Shown here: positions 52,585 to 61,549 of the stretch, one piece after another
Layout: every line of letters starts with the position of its first letter
How positions within the stretch are numbered: the stretch's first letter is position 1
Assembly (NCBI RefSeq): GCF_003946305.1
Contig: NZ_RHNS01000015.1
Coordinates: 1 to 63,792 of the forward strand
Origin: Lacticaseibacillus porcinae
GTDB taxonomy: Bacteria > Bacillota > Bacilli > Lactobacillales > Lactobacillaceae
Direction: 5' to 3'
Length of the DNA stretch: 63,792 nucleotides
Translations under genes and position numbers: made by a program
The notes under the pieces: generated by a model
Database searches by the model: none
What the model saw: only the letters and a program-made list of their open reading frames with translations
Told to the model about the DNA's origin: nothing

Positions 52585-54313
52585 GGCCATCAGTCATCGT
52601 CCGCAGTCAGAAGACTGTTTTATGATTACTGCCAACACTGTCCGTCTGCGAGTCCATGCGGCAATCGATGACTTGCAACAGGTCACGGTGTTTTATGGTG
52701 ATCCTTATGCAACGCAACCAGAATCTGCGCAGTGGCAAAGTTTCTCTAAGTCAATGACGAAAGTGGCCAAAGGTGAAGTCCATGACTATTGGCAAGCGGA
52801 TGTAACAGTCCCTAATGCGCGTCTGCAGTATTGGTTTATTGTCTCAGATCATGCTGGTGGTCGTATGTTACTTGGCGATCGCGGCTTTCGCGCTGACACG
52901 CAAGCGATGCGTCAAGATCCAAATAATGCCTTTCATCTCCCGTATTTACATCCAGAAGGCCAAGTTGATGTGCCGCAATGGGTGACGCAAACGGTGTGGT
53001 ATCAAATTTTCCCTGATCGTTTTGCCAATGGCGATGTGCAATTAGATCCGCCTTCAGTGCGGCCTTGGGATCCACAAGCTCATCCCAATCGCGAAGATTT
53101 CTTTGGTGGCGATTTGCAAGGGGTGATCGATCATTTAGATGATTTAGCAGCGCTTGGGATCAACGGCTTATATTTTTGCCCAGTGTTTAAAGCCAAGTCC
53201 AATCACAAATATGATACTTGCGATTATTTCCAAATCGATCCCGGCTTTGGGGATCTGGACTTATTTAAGCGGTTGGTCGCCGACGCGCATGCCCGCGGAA
53301 TGCATGTGATGCTTGATGCGGTATTCAATCATATCGGGTATTTCTCACCGCAATGGCAAGATGTTTTAGAAAAAGGGCAACAGTCGCCATATGTTGATTG
53401 GTTTCACATTCACGAGTGGCCCCTGATCCCCTATCGCGATCCAAACCAAGGCGCTGGCCAACCGCAATATGAAACTTTTGCTTATGAATCGCAAATGCCG
53501 AAGCTCAACACAGAAAACCTTGAGGTGCAAGCATTTTTATTAAAAATCGCGACTTATTGGATCCAAGTCGCAGATATTGATGCTTGGCGGTTGGATGTGG
53601 CCAATGAAGTTGATCATCACTTTTGGCGAATGTTACGGCAAGCCGTGACAGCATTGAAGCCTGATGTTTATTTGGTGGGTGAAGTGTGGCACAATGCGCA
53701 ACCTTGGTTGAATGGCGACGAATTTACTGGAGTGATGAATTATCCTTTCACCCAACAAATCGCCGATCACTTTTTAACTGGGGCAAGCACGGCAGCGCAA
53801 ATGATCGCGCGGTTGTCCGATCAATTGATGCATTATCGCACAGCCACTAACACTGCGATGTTGAATCAACTGGATTCCCATGATACCCCACGCTTATTGA
53901 CGCAAGCAGGCGGTGATATCAGCAAAATGTTGCAAGCCTTAGCCTTTATGTTCATTCAACCAGGGGCGCCATGTTTGTATTACGGCACGGAAATGGGGAT
54001 GTTTGGCGATGACGATCCTGACGATCGCAAAGCAATGGACTGGGCACAACTTGGTGAATCCACGTGGCAAAAGGTCCATACCCTGGTCCAAATGCGTCGG
54101 CAATATTCTGAATTGTTAAGTCAAGGCATCCTGCAATATCACCTCACCGATCATGGGTTGATCAAAGTGACTCGCCAAACTTCGACCCAACAACTCACGG
54201 CATGGTTTAACACCACCAGCGCTTCTGTCGCGTTTAAACCCACAGGCCAGTGGCAACAAGGGGCGGCATTTGGTGAATTATCACCACATGGTTTTGTGAT
54301 CACTGTTGAATAA
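52574..54313 (+). CDS. Neopullulanase/maltogenic amylase/cyclomaltodextrinase (GH13_20)
   Basis: A 579-aa intracellular enzyme that trims maltodextrins, cyclodextrins or pullulan fragments. Residues about 1-120 form a CBM34-like N-terminal domain; the TIM barrel follows (VWYQIFPDRFANGD at about 141). Catalytic residues are Asp341 (DAWRLDVANE), Glu370 (LVGEVWHNA) and Asp437 (LDSHDTPR). AAAGGAGG precedes the ATG inside the end of the previous gene, giving coupled translation. Confidence 0.93.
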   Translation: MKLEAISHRPQSEDCFMITANTVRLRVHAAIDDLQQVTVFYGDPYATQPESAQWQSFSKSMTKVAKGEVHDYWQADVTVPNARLQYWFIVSDHAGGRMLLGDRGFRADTQAMRQDPNNAFHLPYLHPEGQVDVPQWVTQTVWYQIFPDRFANGDVQLDPPSVRPWDPQAHPNREDFFGGDLQGVIDHLDDLAALGINGLYFCPVFKAKSNHKYDTCDYFQIDPGFGDLDLFKRLVADAHARGMHVMLDAVFNHIGYFSPQWQDVLEKGQQSPYVDWFHIHEWPLIPYRDPNQGAGQPQYETFAYESQMPKLNTENLEVQAFLLKIATYWIQVADIDAWRLDVANEVDHHFWRMLRQAVTALKPDVYLVGEVWHNAQPWLNGDEFTGVMNYPFTQQIADHFLTGASTAAQMIARLSDQLMHYRTATNTAMLNQLDSHDTPRLLTQAGGDISKMLQALAFMFIQPGAPCLYYGTEMGMFGDDDPDDRKAMDWAQLGESTWQKVHTLVQMRRQYSELLSQGILQYHLTDHGLIKVTRQTSTQQLTAWFNTTSASVAFKPTGQWQQGAAFGELSPHGFVITVE

Positions 54314-54322
54314 GTTACGAAC

Positions 54323-54346
54323 AGGCAAGTGCAAGCTTGCCTTTTT
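54323..54346 (+). terminator. Terminator of the GH13 operon
   Basis: AGGCAAG pairs with CTTGCCT, followed by five T residues. Confidence 0.85.
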
Positions 54347-54361
54347 GTATGGGTTAAATTT

Positions 54362-54377
54362 CTGATAACGGTAACAG
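54362..54377 (+). promoter_or_regulatory. Maltodextrin-regulon operator, site 2
   Basis: CTGATAACGGTAACAG, differing from site 1 at one base and preceded by AAATT. It sits 12 bp before the -35 of the maltose phosphorylase promoter. Confidence 0.78.
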
Positions 54378-54388
54378 CCGCTCACCAC

Positions 54389-54418
54389 TTGTAAAAGCGC
54401 TTTCCAGGCTGGTACGCT
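54389..54418 (+). promoter_or_regulatory. Promoter with internal cre site before maltose phosphorylase
   Basis: TTGTAA and TACGCT are 18 bp apart. A cre-like sequence, TGTAAAAGCGCTTTCC (54390-54405), lies across the -35 and spacer, a position where CcpA would block RNA polymerase. Confidence 0.65.
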
Positions 54419-54451
54419 GGAGTAGTGAAAAGTGAAACGGAGTGAGTATAA

Positions 54452-56701
54452 ATGAGTGTAAAACGATTATTTGATATCGATGCTTGGCTGGTGCCCACTC
54501 ACCAGTTAGATCGAGAAAATAAACGCCTGCAAGAATCTTTGACGGCGATTGGGAATGGCTACATGGGCATGCGTGGGAACTTTGAAGAAGGCTATTCTGG
54601 CGACACCTTGTTAGGGACCTACTTAGCAGGGGTGTGGTTCCCAGATAAAACCCGCGTCGGCTGGTGGAAAAACGGCTATCCAGAATATTTTGGCAAAGCG
54701 ATCAACGCCCCGAGTTTTATTAACTTAGGGATCACCATCAATGGTGAAAAACTCGACTTGGCTAAAAACGATTTCCGCGACTTCAACTTACAATTGGACT
54801 TGCATCAAGGACTGTTGACTCGCAGTTTCGTTTATGTTGGCGCGGATGTTGAAGTCGCCTTCAAATTTGAACGGTTCGTCTCAAACGCTATGCAACAAGC
54901 TGGCTTGATCAAGGTCGATGCCAAGGTGTTGAAAGGTAGCGCCCAGTTGACTTTTGACGCAGCGATCGATGGCAATGTCACCAACGAAGATGCCAATTTC
55001 GACGAACATTTCTGGATCCCGCAACATGAAGACGCAGATCTCGGATCGATCCAATTGGAAACTAAAGCCAATCCTTTCGGTGTGCCGCAGTTTACGGTAT
55101 TGCTTAAACAAGCGCTGAAAGTTAATGGTGATGCGATCACTGGGTTGCGGGCAACGAGTGCTGGCCGTTTAGATGAAACCTTGAACTATGATTTAGCGCA
55201 AGGTGATACCCTCACCGTTGAAAAGCGCGTGATCGTCTTAACCAGCCGCGATGTTGAACCAGCCCAACAACCAGACCTTGCCGAAAAGCTGATGGCAGAA
55301 CTATTGCCACAAAGCTTTGACGACGCCTTAGCTGCACACACTGCAGTTTGGACCAAGCGCTGGGCCCAATCAGATGTGGTGATCGACGGCGACGCTGCGG
55401 CGCAACAAGGCATTCGTTTCAGCATTGCGCAACTGTTTATGACCTATTACGGCGAAGACACGCGCTTAAACATTGGTCCTAAAGGCTTCACCGGTGAAAA
55501 ATATGGTGGTGCCACTTATTGGGACACTGAAGCTTACGTGGTGCCAATGTATTTAGCCGTGACGCCACCGCATGTTACTCGGGCTTTGTTGCAATATCGG
55601 CATGATCAATTGCCAGGTGCTTATCACAACGCCCAACAACAAGGATTAGCCGGGGCGTTGTTCCCAATGGTGACCTTCAACGGCATTGAATGCCACAACG
55701 AATGGGAGATCACGTTTGAAGAACTCCACCGTAACTCTGATATTGCTTTTGCCATTAAGCAATACACCGACTACACCGGCGATGAATCATATGTTAACGG
55801 CGATGGCATCGACGTGTTAGTTGGCGTTGCCCGCTTTTGGGCAGATCGGGTCCATTTTTCCAAACGTCATGGGCAATATATGATCCATGGTGTCACTGGC
55901 CCTAACGAATATGAAAACAACGTCAACAACAACTGGTTTACCAACACCATGGCAGCTTGGGAGTTGCAATACACCCTTGAACGCCTACCAAAAGCTGATG
56001 TTGATAAAGTGAGTGCGCTGGCTGTTACTGACGACGAAAAGGCCCATTGGCAAGATATTGTTGATCGGATGTATTATCCAGAAGATAAAGATTTAGGGAT
56101 CTTTGTGCAACACGATACGTTCTTGGATAAAGACTTGCGGCCAGCTAGTTCGATCCCAGCAGATCAACGCCCACTGAATCAACACTGGTCATGGGATAAG
56201 ATCTTGCGGTCACCATTCATCAAACAAGCTGACGTGTTGCAAGGCATTTACTTCTTGAATGATCGCTTCACCCGCGAGCAAAAAGAAGCGAACTTTGACT
56301 TCTATGAACCGATGACAGTGCATGAATCGTCACTGTCTGCTTCAATTCACGCGATTTTAGCTGCAGAATTGGGCAAAGAAGAAAAAGCGGTCGAACTTTA
56401 CGCACGGACTGCACGTCTAGACCTTGATGATTACAACAACGACACTGAAGATGGGCTCCACATCACGTCGATGTCTGGTGGTTGGTTAGCGATCGTCCAA
56501 GGCTTTGCCGGGATGCGTTACACCAATGGTCAACTAAGCTTTAAGCCGTTCGTACCAAAAGGTTGGACCCATTATAGCTTCACCTTGAATTATCGCGGCC
56601 GGTTGATCGCCGTTGATGTTGCAGATGACACCACGTTGAAGCTGGTGTCAGGTGATCCGATCGATGTCTTAGTCAACAACGAAACTGTCCATTTAAGTTA
56701 G
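54452..56701 (+). CDS. mapA: Maltose phosphorylase (GH65)
   Basis: A 749-aa inverting phosphorylase that converts maltose and phosphate into glucose and beta-glucose 1-phosphate. It has the beta-sandwich N-terminal domain, a linker and an (alpha/alpha)6 barrel. The catalytic acid is Glu486 in [15 protein letters not shown], next to the known Glu487 of Lactobacillus brevis enzyme; phosphate-binding [11 protein letters not shown] is intact. GAGTGAG-type ribosome site and ATG at 54452. pgmB follows after 10 nt, completing the route to glucose 6-phosphate. Confidence 0.95.
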   Translation: MSVKRLFDIDAWLVPTHQLDRENKRLQESLTAIGNGYMGMRGNFEEGYSGDTLLGTYLAGVWFPDKTRVGWWKNGYPEYFGKAINAPSFINLGITINGEKLDLAKNDFRDFNLQLDLHQGLLTRSFVYVGADVEVAFKFERFVSNAMQQAGLIKVDAKVLKGSAQLTFDAAIDGNVTNEDANFDEHFWIPQHEDADLGSIQLETKANPFGVPQFTVLLKQALKVNGDAITGLRATSAGRLDETLNYDLAQGDTLTVEKRVIVLTSRDVEPAQQPDLAEKLMAELLPQSFDDALAAHTAVWTKRWAQSDVVIDGDAAAQQGIRFSIAQLFMTYYGEDTRLNIGPKGFTGEKYGGATYWDTEAYVVPMYLAVTPPHVTRALLQYRHDQLPGAYHNAQQQGLAGALFPMVTFNGIECHNEWEITFEELHRNSDIAFAIKQYTDYTGDESYVNGDGIDVLVGVARFWADRVHFSKRHGQYMIHGVTGPNEYENNVNNNWFTNTMAAWELQYTLERLPKADVDKVSALAVTDDEKAHWQDIVDRMYYPEDKDLGIFVQHDTFLDKDLRPASSIPADQRPLNQHWSWDKILRSPFIKQADVLQGIYFLNDRFTREQKEANFDFYEPMTVHESSLSASIHAILAAELGKEEKAVELYARTARLDLDDYNNDTEDGLHITSMSGGWLAIVQGFAGMRYTNGQLSFKPFVPKGWTHYSFTLNYRGRLIAVDVADDTTLKLVSGDPIDVLVNNETVHLS

Positions 56702-56711
56702 GAGAGGTTGC

Positions 56712-57371
56712 ATGCTCAAAGGATTGATTTTTGATTTAGATGGCGTGATCGCAGATACGGCACGCTTTCATTTACAAGCGTGGAACCAATTGGCCAAACG
56801 CCTTGATATCGTGTTGCCACCAGAGGCCAACGACGCGCTACGTGGGCGTTCACGGCTGGACTCACTGAATTTGATCTTAAGCTATGGCAACAAAGTCGAT
56901 GCCTATTCAGACGACGAAAAAGCCGCTTTTGCCAAAAGCAAAAACGACTTATACCTCGAATTGATTCAAACGCTGACGCCTGAAGATATTTTACCAGGCA
57001 TTGCGCAATTGTTACGGGATGCCAAAGCCCAAGGGTTGCATATGAGTATCGCGTCAGCGTCAAAAAACGCCCCGACGATCTTGCAACATTTGCAACTAAG
57101 CGACGCTTTTGATGCGATCGTGGATCCCGCAAAACTTCATCGCGGCAAGCCAGATCCAGAAATTTTTGAACTGGCCCAACAAGCGTTGCACCTTAACGCC
57201 GATGAAGTGATCAGCTTTGAAGACGCGTCAGCTGGGGTGCAAGCGATTAAAGCAGCGAACCAATTTGCTGTCGGGATCGGGGATGCCAAAGTGTTGCATC
57301 AAGCTGATTACATTGTGCCAAGTACAGCAGACTTATCACTTGATGCAATTCGCCAAGCATTTGACGCTTAA
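56712..57371 (+). CDS. pgmB: Beta-phosphoglucomutase
   Basis: A 219-aa HAD enzyme that turns beta-glucose 1-phosphate from maltose phosphorylase into glucose 6-phosphate. The nucleophile Asp8 and general acid Asp10 are in IFDLDGVIADTARFH; ASASKNAP, GKPDPEIF and FEDASAGVQA are the other HAD motifs. AGGAGAGG precedes the ATG, 10 nt after mapA. Confidence 0.96.
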   Translation: MLKGLIFDLDGVIADTARFHLQAWNQLAKRLDIVLPPEANDALRGRSRLDSLNLILSYGNKVDAYSDDEKAAFAKSKNDLYLELIQTLTPEDILPGIAQLLRDAKAQGLHMSIASASKNAPTILQHLQLSDAFDAIVDPAKLHRGKPDPEIFELAQQALHLNADEVISFEDASAGVQAIKAANQFAVGIGDAKVLHQADYIVPSTADLSLDAIRQAFDA

Positions 57372-57383
57372 TGTCAAAACCTT

Positions 57384-57408
57384 TAAGGAGGTGGGGTCTA
57401 TGGCTTAA
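57384..57408 (+). other. Vestigial translation start (ribosome site plus ATG GCT TAA)
   Basis: A strong TAAGGAGGTGGGG site is followed by ATG GCT TAA, a two-codon frame, 12 nt after pgmB and overlapping the end of the minus-strand DUF624 gene. It looks like the start of a lost third gene of the mapA-pgmB operon, though a regulatory mini-frame is not excluded. Confidence 0.5.
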
Positions 57409-58078
57409 TAAAGTTTGCCTTGACCCAGGCCAACAGCGGTTGGTCTAATGCCACCATCGGCACGAACAAGCAAGTGCTTAATACGATCAAAAGCAATGGG
57501 CTAAACCAAGCACCGATCGCAAAGCCGATGAAGACAAGTAATAAATTAGCGAACAGCGTTAATTTGTTCGCCGCAAACCCACCGATGGCCAAACGCCAGT
57601 AATCACGGTATTGGAAGGTGAAATTGGCATTGATCATCCACACGGCAGTTTGCAATAGCAATAATACCAAGGCGATGACAAATAACAGCGGGATCAACAC
57701 GTATAACCAAGGCGCCCGTTCGTCTAAGACCCCTTGGCTATAGGCCCACAGTGGCAAACAAAAGAGCCATGTTGGCAACCACAAACGCAAGGCTTCACTA
57801 CCGTTTTGGCGTAAGAAGCGCCAAGCATCAACGTACAAACCGGGTGTTTGCGTGTGAAGAAAGTGTCCAGCAACTGCGATCACTGCCGTAGCCACTGGTC
57901 CAACTGGCAACAAAAACAACCAAACCAAGATAACTTTCAACCAACTGATCTTCAAAAAAAGCAACGCTGCCAACAACGGCGCTTCGATCGTGATGGTGAA
58001 TAAACCTAAAATCGTGATCGGGTAAAGCCAATTGACAATGTTTTGTGCCAGTGGGGTTTTGGATTGATGTTTGGACAT
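57398..58078 (-). CDS. YesL-like DUF624 membrane protein
   Basis: A 226-aa membrane protein with about five to six helices. The PVGPVATAVIAVAGHFL and WMINANFTFQYRDYWRLA stretches fit the DUF624/YesL family, commonly found in sugar ABC-transporter operons; its molecular job is unknown. GGAGG precedes the ATG. It is the only minus-strand gene in the maltodextrin region and separates pgmB from the importer, meeting pgmB tail to tail. Confidence 0.85.
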   Translation of the reverse strand: MSKHQSKTPLAQNIVNWLYPITILGLFTITIEAPLLAALLFLKISWLKVILVWLFLLPVGPVATAVIAVAGHFLHTQTPGLYVDAWRFLRQNGSEALRLWLPTWLFCLPLWAYSQGVLDERAPWLYVLIPLLFVIALVLLLLQTAVWMINANFTFQYRDYWRLAIGGFAANKLTLFANLLLVFIGFAIGAWFSPLLLIVLSTCLFVPMVALDQPLLAWVKANFIKP

Positions 58079-58219
58079 AGGGACCTCCGAGAGTTTGTTA
58101 GTTTTATTTTAGCATAGACGATTTGTGAAAAGGCGCCAGAAACGTATTACGTCACGCTTTGTTGTCGCATTATAGATTAATAATATTCTGTTGGGTTAAT
58201 ATTTTGTAGGATCAAATTT

Positions 58220-58235
58220 CTGATAGCGGTAACAG
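58220..58235 (+). promoter_or_regulatory. Maltodextrin-regulon operator, site 3
   Basis: CTGATAGCGGTAACAG, two changes from site 1, preceded by AAATTT. It precedes the importer operon. Confidence 0.75.
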
Positions 58236-58292
58236 CCGATTTTTAGGCGTTTAGCACTTGTGTGTTACCCGTCGGCCGGATATGATAATAAA

Positions 58293-58306
58293 TGTAAGCG
58301 CTTCGT
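58293..58306 (+). promoter_or_regulatory. cre-like site before the importer operon
   Basis: TGTAAGCGCTTCGT keeps the left half and CG centre of the cre consensus. It lies just after a likely -10 (GATAAT at 58286) and 18 bp before the start codon. Confidence 0.5.
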
Positions 58307-58323
58307 AAGAGAGGATGAGAAAG

Positions 58324-59625
58324 ATGTTAGGGACAAAGCATAAGTTAGTGAAAAGCGTTGTTGTCGGGGCTGCACTGCTTGGTGGTGCAATGACAATGAC
58401 CGCCTGCTCCAGCAGTTCTAGTAGCTCAAGTAAAACGACTACGGTTGATTTCTACAACATGAAGGTTGAATTTAAAGATCAACTCAATGCCGCAGCTGCC
58501 ACTTATAACAAGACGCACAAAGGTGTTAAGGTCAAGGTCACTTCCGTTGGTGGTGGGACTGATTACCAAACCGCTTTGAAAGCTAAGATGCAATCTGGTA
58601 AGACACCAGATATCTTCGCTTTGGAAGGCCCACAACAACTGCAGACTTACAAGAAGTATCTGTCTGATGTTTCTTCCGGCAAAGCCATCAAGAAAGCTTT
58701 GCCTGGCACCTTAAACACCGTGAAGTCTGGCAGCCAAGTCTTAGGCTATCCAGTGTTACAAGAAGCCATCGGGATCGTTTATAACAAGACCATTTTCCAA
58801 AAGGCTGGTATCGATGCTTCTAAGATCACCACGATGGCTGCTTATGAAAATGCCTTGCAGACCTTAAACGACAAGAAGTCTGAATTAGGTATTGAAGCTG
58901 CCACTGCCTTTCCAATGAAGGAATGGTGGGTCATTGGCCAACATGCCGTTGATCCATTCTTATCTCAAGAATTCAATGGTTCTGTGACTAAGGCTTACAA
59001 CGCTAAGACCATTTCTTGGAAGAACTCTGATTACTTCAAGCAATATATCGATGCGACAACCAAGTACTCTGCACAACCCGTTCAATCCATGGATTACTCC
59101 ACGCAAATTGAAAAGTTGTTCTCCACTGGCAAAGTGGCGATGGCAGAACAAGGGACTTGGGTATACCCAACCATCGAATCTGTTGACAAGAACCTCGCCA
59201 AAAACATTGGCATTATCCCAATTCCTGTTAACAACGAATCTGCTGGCAAATTGCCAGTTGGTGTGACCCAATGGTGGGCTGTTAACAAACAAGCTGACAC
59301 TAAGACTCAAAAGGCTTCTCGTGACTTCTTGGATTGGTTGTTCACTTCTAAAGAAGGTAAGAACATTGTCTTGACGAAACTCAAAGTCGTGCCTGCATAT
59401 TCTGGCTTTGACTCTTCCAAGATCTCTGATCCTTTAGGTAAAGATGCCTACTCTTATATCAGCGACAAGAAGACCCAAGGCTTAGTCTTCGGTGGGTTTG
59501 CCACTGACTGGGCTCAAAACGGCATGGCACCAGAATTACAAAAGTATGTGGCTGGCAAAGAAAGCTGGAACACTGCGATCAAGAATTCTGAAGCTGCCTG
59601 GAAGACAGCACGTGCTGGTCAGTAA
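58324..59625 (+). CDS. malE: Maltodextrin ABC importer binding lipoprotein (MalE-like)
   Basis: A 433-aa family-1 solute-binding lipoprotein. The lipobox cysteine is Cys28 (MTMTACSSS), followed by a serine linker. The mature part has the two-lobed plan (TVDFYNMKVEFKDQLN, PDIFALEGPQQLQTY, PVLQEAIGIVYNKTIFQKAG, GKVAMAEQGTWVYPTI). I used the ATG at 58324 because AGAGAGG is correctly spaced; an ATG nine bases earlier overlaps it. First gene of malEFG, near maltodextrin enzymes, so maltose or maltodextrin is the likely ligand. Confidence 0.92.
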   Translation: MLGTKHKLVKSVVVGAALLGGAMTMTACSSSSSSSSKTTTVDFYNMKVEFKDQLNAAAATYNKTHKGVKVKVTSVGGGTDYQTALKAKMQSGKTPDIFALEGPQQLQTYKKYLSDVSSGKAIKKALPGTLNTVKSGSQVLGYPVLQEAIGIVYNKTIFQKAGIDASKITTMAAYENALQTLNDKKSELGIEAATAFPMKEWWVIGQHAVDPFLSQEFNGSVTKAYNAKTISWKNSDYFKQYIDATTKYSAQPVQSMDYSTQIEKLFSTGKVAMAEQGTWVYPTIESVDKNLAKNIGIIPIPVNNESAGKLPVGVTQWWAVNKQADTKTQKASRDFLDWLFTSKEGKNIVLTKLKVVPAYSGFDSSKISDPLGKDAYSYISDKKTQGLVFGGFATDWAQNGMAPELQKYVAGKESWNTAIKNSEAAWKTARAGQ

Positions 59626-59640
59626 GCTTTGATGATGGAG

Positions 59641-59672
59641 GGAGAGGAGACATTCTCTCCTTCTTGTTTTTC
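59641..59672 (+). terminator. Hairpin between binding-protein and permease genes
   Basis: GGAGAG pairs with CTCTCC, followed by a T-rich run. It is a weak terminator that would keep the permeases at a lower level than the binding protein. Confidence 0.6.
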
Positions 59673-59809
59673 CAAATTTGATTTAGGTGCGGGATGCCGC
59701 ATCTCGCCATTATTTGTTCCATCAGTCCCATGTGCGCATCGACGTGCACAAGGCAGCCAATTGGCAGATGCACGTAGATGTTAGACGATATTTTCAAGGG
59801 GGTTACGTG

Positions 59810-60670
59810 ATGTCCAAGAAAAAAACCTGGTTTTACCTATTTTCGGCACCAGTTTTGATCGCATTGTTCTTAGTGGTACTGTTGCCATTCTTTTATGGGA
59901 TCTTTTATTCCTTCACCAACTGGGATGGGGTTTCTCAAAGTGCCTTTGTCGGGATCTCAAACTACATTAACGCGTTAAAAGACCCGACGTACTTGGCATC
60001 ACTGTGGTTCACCATTAAATTCTCAGTGATCGCCATTGTGTTGATCAATGTGATCGGCTTAGGCCTGGCGGTGTTAGTCACCAACAAGTTTAAAGGTGCC
60101 AACATTTTGCGGACGATCTTCTTTATGCCGAACTTGATCGGTGGGTTGATCTTAGGGTTCATTTGGCAATTTATCTTTGTTGAAGCCTTCTCCGCATTCG
60201 GGAAATTAACCGGTATCCCAGGCCTTGGCAGCTGGCTTGCCACCACTAACACCGGCTTTTGGGCTTTGGTGATCGTGATGGTTTGGCAATATTCCGGCTA
60301 CATCATGGTGATCTACATCTCTTATTTACAAGGGATCGATCAATCATTGCTGGAAGCTGCTGACTTGGACGGTGCCACCGCGATGCAAAAGTTCTGGCAG
60401 ATCAAGTTCCCATTGATTATGCCAGGGTTTACGGTTTCCTTGTTTATGACCTTGTCCAACTGCTTCAAGTTGTACGATCAAAACTTGTCATTAACGGCAG
60501 GTGGCCCTTACAACTCGACGCAAATGGTCGCGATGAACATTTACAACACCGCGTTTTCCATGAATAAAATGGGGTTTGCCCAAGCTAAGGCTGTGATCTT
60601 CTTCGTCTTCGTGGCGATCATTTCCTTGACGCAAGTTTACCTCACGTCTAGAAAGGAGATCGAAGCCTAA
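59810..60670 (+). CDS. malF: Maltodextrin ABC permease (MalF-like)
   Basis: A 286-aa permease with six membrane helices and the coupling motif EAADLDGATAMQKFWQIKFPLI. It lacks the large extra domain of enteric MalF, as usual in Gram-positives. The ATG at 59810 follows AAGGGGG; a longer frame reaching into the intergenic region has no ribosome site. It overlaps malG by one base (TAATG). Confidence 0.93.
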   Translation: MSKKKTWFYLFSAPVLIALFLVVLLPFFYGIFYSFTNWDGVSQSAFVGISNYINALKDPTYLASLWFTIKFSVIAIVLINVIGLGLAVLVTNKFKGANILRTIFFMPNLIGGLILGFIWQFIFVEAFSAFGKLTGIPGLGSWLATTNTGFWALVIVMVWQYSGYIMVIYISYLQGIDQSLLEAADLDGATAMQKFWQIKFPLIMPGFTVSLFMTLSNCFKLYDQNLSLTAGGPYNSTQMVAMNIYNTAFSMNKMGFAQAKAVIFFVFVAIISLTQVYLTSRKEIEA

Positions 60671-61494
60671 TGCATGCAGAAAAAAATACCAAAAAAATTT
60701 GGATGATCATTGTCGGCTGTATTTTAGGCTTGATCTGGATCTCCCCGTTTTATCTGATGTTGACCAACTCCTTTAAAACGAAAAAGGAATTGTTCAGTGA
60801 CACCTTAGGGTTGCCGACGCATTTAAACTTCGCCAACTATGTCAATTCTGCTAAAGACTTGAACATTGTCTCCACGTTTATGAACTCGTTGGTGATCACC
60901 GTCGTATCTGTAGCGATCATTATCTTCTTTTCCGCGTTGGCTGCTTATGCGATCCAACGGACGAAAAGCAAGTGGAGCGGCTTCTTCTACATGTTGTTCG
61001 TTGCCGCAATGTTAGTCCCATTCCAATCCGTTATGATCCCTTTGGTTTCCGTGTTCGGGCGCGTCAACATGTTGAATCGTCCAGGGTTGGTGTTCATGTA
61101 CTTGGGCTTTGGTGCCAGCATGTCAGTGTTCTTATATAACGGCGCGATGAAAGGGATCCCGCAAGCCCTTGATGAAGCGGCAATCATTGATGGTGCGAGT
61201 CGCTGGCAGATCTTCTCCAAAGTGATCTTCCCAATGTTGCAACCAACCACTGTGACAGTGGCGTTGCTGAATGTGATGTGGATCTGGAACGATTACCTGC
61301 TGCCAAGTTTGGTCATCAACCAACCAGGTTCACAAACCATTCCACTGACGATGTTTGATTTCTTTGGGCAATTCACCAAGCAGTGGCACTTAGCCATGGC
61401 TGGGTTGACCATTGCGATCATTCCAGTGATCATTTTCTACTTCGTGATGCAAAAGCAGATCATTGCTGGGGTTTCCGAAGGTGCGGTCAAGTAA
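60670..61494 (+). CDS. malG: Maltodextrin ABC permease (MalG-like)
   Basis: A 274-aa permease with six helices and coupling motif EAAIIDGASRWQIFSKVIFPML. AAAGGAG sits in the end of malF, so translation is coupled. No ATPase gene follows; a shared MsmK-type ATPase elsewhere must drive the importer, unless it lay where the IS element now is. Confidence 0.94.
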   Translation: MHAEKNTKKIWMIIVGCILGLIWISPFYLMLTNSFKTKKELFSDTLGLPTHLNFANYVNSAKDLNIVSTFMNSLVITVVSVAIIIFFSALAAYAIQRTKSKWSGFFYMLFVAAMLVPFQSVMIPLVSVFGRVNMLNRPGLVFMYLGFGASMSVFLYNGAMKGIPQALDEAAIIDGASRWQIFSKVIFPMLQPTTVTVALLNVMWIWNDYLLPSLVINQPGSQTIPLTMFDFFGQFTKQWHLAMAGLTIAIIPVIIFYFVMQKQIIAGVSEGAVK

Positions 61495-61507
61495 TATCCC
61501 AATGGGT

Positions 61508-61537
61508 CAAGGCTATGAAGGCCTTGGCCTATTTTGT
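61508..61537 (+). terminator. Weak hairpin between malG and the second GH65 gene
   Basis: CAAGGC and GGCCTTG pair imperfectly, followed by TATTTTG. It may attenuate expression of the GH65 gene. Confidence 0.45.
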
Positions 61538-61549
61538 TAGGAGGATAAT

